Shown here one piece after another: positions 13,896 to 17,650 of a stretch of 17,650 nucleotides of DNA. The notes beneath the pieces are model-generated. The model worked only from the letters and a program-made list of their open reading frames with translations. It ran no database searches and was not told the DNA's origin. The DNA comes from an uncultured Flavobacterium sp. (GTDB taxonomy: Bacteria > Bacteroidota > Bacteroidia > Flavobacteriales > Flavobacteriaceae). How positions within the stretch are numbered: position 1 is the first letter of the stretch; each line of letters opens with the position of its first letter. Position numbers and translations under genes: made by a program. The stretch spans positions 1 through 17,650 of the forward strand of contig NZ_CAMLRU010000034.1 of the NCBI RefSeq assembly GCF_946482535.1, written 5' to 3'.

Positions 13896-16800
13896 TTATC
13901 GTTTAACAACACGTACAGTTTGAACTGTTTCATCTTGTGTTACAACCACGTTGTAAACTCCTGATGGGTAGTTATTACCGATTGGTGTATTTTCCAATTC
14001 AGTAACAGTAGTTGATTTTTGCTCAACTAATCTTCCTACCATATCGTAAACTTTAATAGCAATTACTGAAGTACTGCTGGTTTTCACATCAATCATGAAG
14101 TTAGCTGCAAACGGGTTAGGGTAAGCAGTAGCTTTGAATGGTTCAACAAGCGTGTCAGAATTTGATTTACCCGGTGTAGCCGGAGTTATGATCGTACAAT
14201 CTTTTCCAAATTCAGTAAATATACCAAACAATTCCATTGATACTCCTACTGTGTAAGTAGTCTCAGGCGTTAATCCGCTGAACATACCTAAAGTGAAGTA
14301 AGGTAATGTAGTATCAACTGTTTGTTGGTAGTTCACATCGCCAAACTCATCATATCCAGTTAATCTGAAACGGTAAGTTGTAGCACCAGGGAATGCAATA
14401 GCATTGATTTGTTGTGTCTCTGAAGTTACTGCAAAGTCCTCACATTGAGAAGCGATTAGAGAAGTCTCCGGTGCTTCAGGAGTGAATACTGAACAACGCT
14501 CTCCGTATTGTGACCAAGCTTCAAAACCAGCCAATTTCACACGAACTTGAACATCAACTAAGTATTCTGTTTCGTACTGAATAGGTAAACCTACAACATC
14601 AGTCAATTTAAAGTTAGGCACAGTGCGCTCAATTAAGTAAGTAACTGTTGGAGCACTAGCTAAAGCCACTCTAAATCTGTACAAGTTGGTAGAACTTACC
14701 GCATTAGCATTGATTGTAGAATTAACGAATACTAGTGTTGCACCACATTGAGAAGGAATTACTTTAGTAGTTCTAACTTCTGTAGTGGTAAGCGAACAAG
14801 TACCTCCATAATAACCTTGAACATTACCATCTAATACAGCTGCTACTCTGATAGAGAAAGTAGTACCGTAAGAATAGTTGCTGGCATCTGTCAATTTAAA
14901 GTGATGTTGGCTGCTGAATACAATTGATACTTCACCAGTAGCCATATTGGTCACTTCAAATTGGTAACCTGTTGTAGTATAACCAGGGATGCTGATGTTA
15001 GTACAGTTGATTTGATTGTTCAAACCATTATTGATACTACCACAAACATTTGACTCAATGTTCACCACAACCGGTACAAATGAAATTTGGAATGTTACAG
15101 GAACTCCAACACATCCGTTAGCTACCGGGGTAATAGTTACCGTTGAAGGTATAGCCGTTGGAATGAATGAAGGGATTTCAGTTACACCGTTTACATCAGC
15201 TAAACCTGAAGCAGCACCACCACTAATGTTAAAGGTAACATTTGACGGCGTACCTACTAACGGGATAGCAGTAGTTGCGAATCCTGTAAAGTAAGTTTGG
15301 TTGGCAGGGGCAACAACTGTTGGAGTAGGATAAACTACAGCCGCAATAGTTGAGCTTGATTTACAACCATTACCATTTGTGATTTCTAAAGTATAATCAC
15401 CTGTTGCAGCCGGTGTAGCGTTAGCAATACTTGGATTAGCCAAAGTAGACGTAAATCCGTTTGGTCCTGACCAAGCATAAGCGTAAGCTGCCGGTGTAAA
15501 GGTTAAACTTTGTCCGTTCAAAATACTAGCTGTATTGAATGAATACTGTAGAGCTGAAGTAGGACTATAGTTCAAACCAATAGTAGCTGTTTGTGCATTG
15601 TCAAATCCAACAACACCGTAAATGATATCAGGATATACTAAGTGGATTTGACTTGTTGCTAAATCTAATTGGATTTGGAAAGTAACAGTTCCGGTACCGG
15701 TAGCACCGAAGTTATCTTCTTGTGTCCATTGGATAATGTGTTTGTTACCTACAGTTTGTGTTTTTATAGAACCACCTGTTCCAGGCGTTAAATCATCCCA
15801 CAATGCACAGATTGTAGCCGCAGTACCAGCTAAGTTAGCAGTACTTCCCGGTAAAGCAGTATTGGTAAATCCAATGTTTCCTGAAGTAATACCAAAAGTC
15901 ATGGCACCATTATTACCCACTAAAGCAGTAGTATAAGTAGTTCCGTTATAGATGAAAGACGGAATTGTTATTCCATGCTCACTATCATCAGATATAGTAC
16001 CAACAGAAGTACCTGTAGCGCTGATATCGATAAAGGCTACATTACTGTTGCTGTTTAAGGTATATCCTTGTTGAACGGCTACAACAGAATTGAAATCTAA
16101 AGTACTATCTTGACAGATAGGAGTATTAACTGATAACAATGGAGCTGTTGGTAACGCATTGATTCTTAAAGTATAAGTAACTGCAGTACCTGTACAACCA
16201 TTAGCTACCGGTGTGATAGAGATCGTTGCTGTTCCGGCTGCTGTTGGAGTGAACGAAGGAATTTGTGTAACTCCTGTTTGGTTTGCCAATCCAATAGCTG
16301 CACCACCACTAATGTTGAATGTTACTCCACTTGGTGTTCCTGTTAAAGGTGTTGCCGGTACAGTAGCATCAATACAATAAGCTTGAGCTACAGGTGCAAC
16401 AGCAGTTGGTGTAGGATACACTGTTAATTCAGCAGCTTCGCTGGTAACTGTAGAACAGTTAGTAACTGTTACAGTATAACTTCCAGAAGTTGCAGGAGTA
16501 GTACCAGTTAAAGTTAAGGTCGCACTAGTTGCACCAGAAACACCAGTACCGTTTGTTAATGGAGAACCATTTTTAAACCATTGGTAGCTCAAAGCAGTAG
16601 CACTAGAAGCAACCACACTTAAAGTAGCAGTGCTACCTTGACACAATTGTTGTGTAAGTGGCTGAGTAGTGATTACCGGAGGAGCCGAATCAACTGCTAC
16701 TGCTACTGAAGCAGAAGCTGTACAACCTGCATTTGAAGTTGCCGATACATTATAAGTTGTATTTACAGCAGGGTTAGCTGACGTAGCAGCTGTACTTGCT

Positions 16801-17650
16801 GTTAATCCTGCCGGTGTAGAAGACCATGCGTAAGTATAAGTTACAGGAGCTACCGGAGTAAATCTGTAAGTTTGACCACTTGCCGGTTTAGTAGCTAAAC
16901 CGTTAGCAGAAGTTGTAGTACTGATAGCCGGTGAAGCTGTAAGATCTTGTAAAGAGATATAGTTGGTAGAAGAAGTTCCCATCAAACCAACAGAAGCTCC
17001 ACCTGAACCTCCAGGGTTACCTGCCGGTGCTTCATTTCTGTAAACCAATTCTACAGCATTGGTACCTTCGTACAATTTCACTTGGAAAGAAATGGCATTT
17101 TGACTTGAACTCCAGTTCCATTCCATGTTTAACCACTCAACAGTCAACACTCTGTTTGGTGCTGAACCACTTACTTGGTAAGTAATACCTGAAGAAGAAC
17201 ACTGTAAATCATCCCAAAGTGGGGCAATTCCCGGTCTTACACCAGAAGTTGTAGAAGATAATCCATTAGATGCGGTAGAACTTCCTGATCCAAAAGAAAG
17301 CAAACCATTTGAACTTACTCTGAAGTTAGAATAATTTGTTCCTCCATAGTTAAAAGTAAAGCCAATTGGCAATGAACCTGAAGCACTATCATCAGCAGTT
17401 CCTGAGATTGCGGTAGAAACAGTTCCCGCTAATGGTGTAAATGAACCACTAACTGCATTAAATTGGTAAGGAGTAGTATTGATTAAATATGCCACACCGC
17501 TTAAAGGCGTTGGGGTTGCATTTAAATTTACTGGGTTACCCGGACATACAGTTGCAGCCGAACTTGTAGCAGCTAATGTAAACGCACCACCTACAGTTAC
17601 AGTAGCTTGGGCAGTATTAGTACAACCATTAGAATCTGTACCTGTTACAG
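13896..17650 (-). CDS. Large modular T9SS-secreted surface protein (5' end beyond window)
   Basis: At least 1250 residues; the frame stays open to the window edge, so the N-terminus and signal peptide are missing. The GTG at 17495 is internal. From N to C: an Ig/PKD-like end (about 17500-17650); a beta-sandwich with a PLWDDL core (about 16850-17500); a PKD-like AWSSTPAG module; an Ig-like module ending TVTVTNCS (about 16425-16690); an ISGG module (16158-16415); a second WDDL beta-sandwich (about 15480-16080); a PKD-like module; a second ISGG module (15072-15329); three FN3-like repeats of about 90-100 residues, each bounded by Cys (14171-15060); and a T9SS type A sorting domain (AYPNPF, DMVGRLVEQKS, SGVYNVVVTQ, final RVVKR). 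It is probably an adhesin or gliding-related surface protein, exported across the outer membrane by T9SS. The ligand is unknown. No catalytic domain is visible. Confidence 0.9.
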   Translation of the reverse strand, partial: VTGTDSNGCTNTAQATVTVGGAFTLAATSSAATVCPGNPVNLNATPTPLSGVAYLINTTPYQFNAVSGSFTPLAGTVSTAISGTADDSASGSLPIGFTFNYGGTNYSNFRVSSNGLLSFGSGSSTASNGLSSTTSGVRPGIAPLWDDLQCSSSGITYQVSGSAPNRVLTVEWLNMEWNWSSSQNAISFQVKLYEGTNAVELVYRNEAPAGNPGGSGGASVGLMGTSSTNYISLQDLTASPAISTTTSANGLATKPASGQTYRFTPVAPVTYTYAWSSTPAGLTASTAATSANPAVNTTYNVSATSNAGCTASASVAVAVDSAPPVITTQPLTQQLCQGSTATLSVVASSATALSYQWFKNGSPLTNGTGVSGATSATLTLTGTTPATSGSYTVTVTNCSTVTSEAAELTVYPTPTAVAPVAQAYCIDATVPATPLTGTPSGVTFNISGGAAIGLANQTGVTQIPSFTPTAAGTATISITPVANGCTGTAVTYTLRINALPTAPLLSVNTPICQDSTLDFNSVVAVQQGYTLNSNSNVAFIDISATGTSVGTISDDSEHGITIPSFIYNGTTYTTALVGNNGAMTFGITSGNIGFTNTALPGSTANLAGTAATICALWDDLTPGTGGSIKTQTVGNKHIIQWTQEDNFGATGTGTVTFQIQLDLATSQIHLVYPDIIYGVVGFDNAQTATIGLNYSPTSALQYSFNTASILNGQSLTFTPAAYAYAWSGPNGFTSTLANPSIANATPAATGDYTLEITNGNGCKSSSTIAAVVYPTPTVVAPANQTYFTGFATTAIPLVGTPSNVTFNISGGAASGLADVNGVTEIPSFIPTAIPSTVTITPVANGCVGVPVTFQISFVPVVVNIESNVCGSINNGLNNQINCTNISIPGYTTTGYQFEVTNMATGEVSIVFSSQHHFKLTDASNYSYGTTFSIRVAAVLDGNVQGYYGGTCSLTTTEVRTTKVIPSQCGATLVFVNSTINANAVSSTNLYRFRVALASAPTVTYLIERTVPNFKLTDVVGLPIQYETEYLVDVQVRVKLAGFEAWSQYGERCSVFTPEAPETSLIASQCEDFAVTSETQQINAIAFPGATTYRFRLTGYDEFGDVNYQQTVDTTLPYFTLGMFSGLTPETTYTVGVSMELFGIFTEFGKDCTIITPATPGKSNSDTLVEPFKATAYPNPFAANFMIDVKTSSTSVIAIKVYDMVGRLVEQKSTTVTELENTPIGNNYPSGVYNVVVTQDETVQTVRVVKR
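15072..15329 (-). repeat. ISGG module, C-terminal copy, inside the T9SS surface protein
   Basis: Encodes PTPTVVAPANQTY ... VTFNISGGAASGLA ... ITPVANGC and pairs with the copy 1086 bp away (16158-16415) at the same phase. GCACCACCACTAATGTT is identical in both (15214-15230 and 16300-16316). It lacks the Cys-Ile pair of the other copy (YFTGFA in place of YCIDAT). Confidence 0.8.
16158..16415 (-). repeat. ISGG module, N-terminal copy, inside the T9SS surface protein
   Basis: Encodes PTPTAVAPVAQAYCIDAT ... VTFNISGGAAIGLA ... ITPVANGC, homologous to the 15072-15329 copy. The pair sits between WDDL beta-sandwich and PKD-like modules, so a larger block (sandwich plus ISGG) appears to have been duplicated. 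Confidence 0.8.

Noticed and set aside
17493..17495. GTG as start of the large surface protein
   Set aside because: The frame remains open upstream to the window edge and encodes typical Ig/PKD-like sequence (VTGTDSNGCTNTAQATVTV), and no signal peptide follows the GTG. The gene simply continues outside the window.
1..17650. Defence system, biosynthetic cluster, prophage or insertion sequence
   Set aside because: No nuclease, toxin-antitoxin, reverse transcriptase, synthase, integrase or transposase sequence is visible in any frame, and no tRNA or rRNA gene was seen.

Overview
The window looks like ordinary chromosomal DNA of a flavobacterium (Bacteroidota, most likely Flavobacterium or a close relative). 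The grounds are low GC, perfect TAnnTTTG promoter -7 boxes ahead of several genes, almost no Shine-Dalgarno sequences, a type IX secretion (T9SS) C-terminal sorting domain, a split transketolase, and a lipoprotein whose residues after the lipid Cys resemble the Bacteroidota surface-export signal. I see no RNA gene, insertion sequence, prophage, CRISPR array or recognisable defence or biosynthetic cluster.

Layout. The 3' end of an unidentified plus-strand gene (2-67) with its terminator is followed by a secreted dipeptidyl peptidase IV-type serine protease (125-2257). A long minus-strand block then runs from right to left: response regulator (9830-10234), tgt (8527-9657), lptF/lptG-type permease (7363-8448), EamA/DMT transporter (6492-7376, overlapping the permease by 14 bp), accA (5431-6384), dnaB (3746-5290), and a secreted protein of the kind often labelled 'asparagine synthetase B' (2399-3658). 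accA and dnaB each end at a strong hairpin terminator, so they are probably separate units. tgt, the permease and the transporter look like one operon. A canonical promoter at 10399-10430 starts the plus-strand split transketolase pair (10458-11303, 11342-12295). This pair converges on a minus-strand FKBP-type prolyl isomerase lipoprotein (12364-13344) across a 32-bp perfect palindrome. A plus-strand S4/Hsp15-like RNA-binding protein (13424-13801) then converges on a very large modular T9SS surface protein (13896 to beyond 17650), which is cut by the window edge.

The genes are mostly housekeeping: replication (DnaB), fatty acid synthesis (AccA), tRNA queuosine (Tgt), LPS export (LptF/G) and pentose phosphate pathway (transketolase). 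Envelope or secreted products include DPP IV, the FKBP lipoprotein and the T9SS protein. Three ORF starts needed correction, because the longest ORFs begin at TTG codons next to or inside promoters or upstream of a better ATG. The T9SS protein has no true start in the window.

The most unusual signals are these. (1) Period-7 repeat arrays fill three gaps and begin at or right after stop codons; their sequence differs at each locus but the 7-bp period is constant. (2) The Tgt lacks all three zinc-binding cysteines while keeping the catalytic residues and the zinc-ligand histidine. (3) DnaB ends in an acidic DDDSDVPF tail that resembles the SSB C-terminal interaction tip. I do not see convincing evidence of a complete novel multi-gene system; the heptamer arrays are the best candidate for something not widely described.
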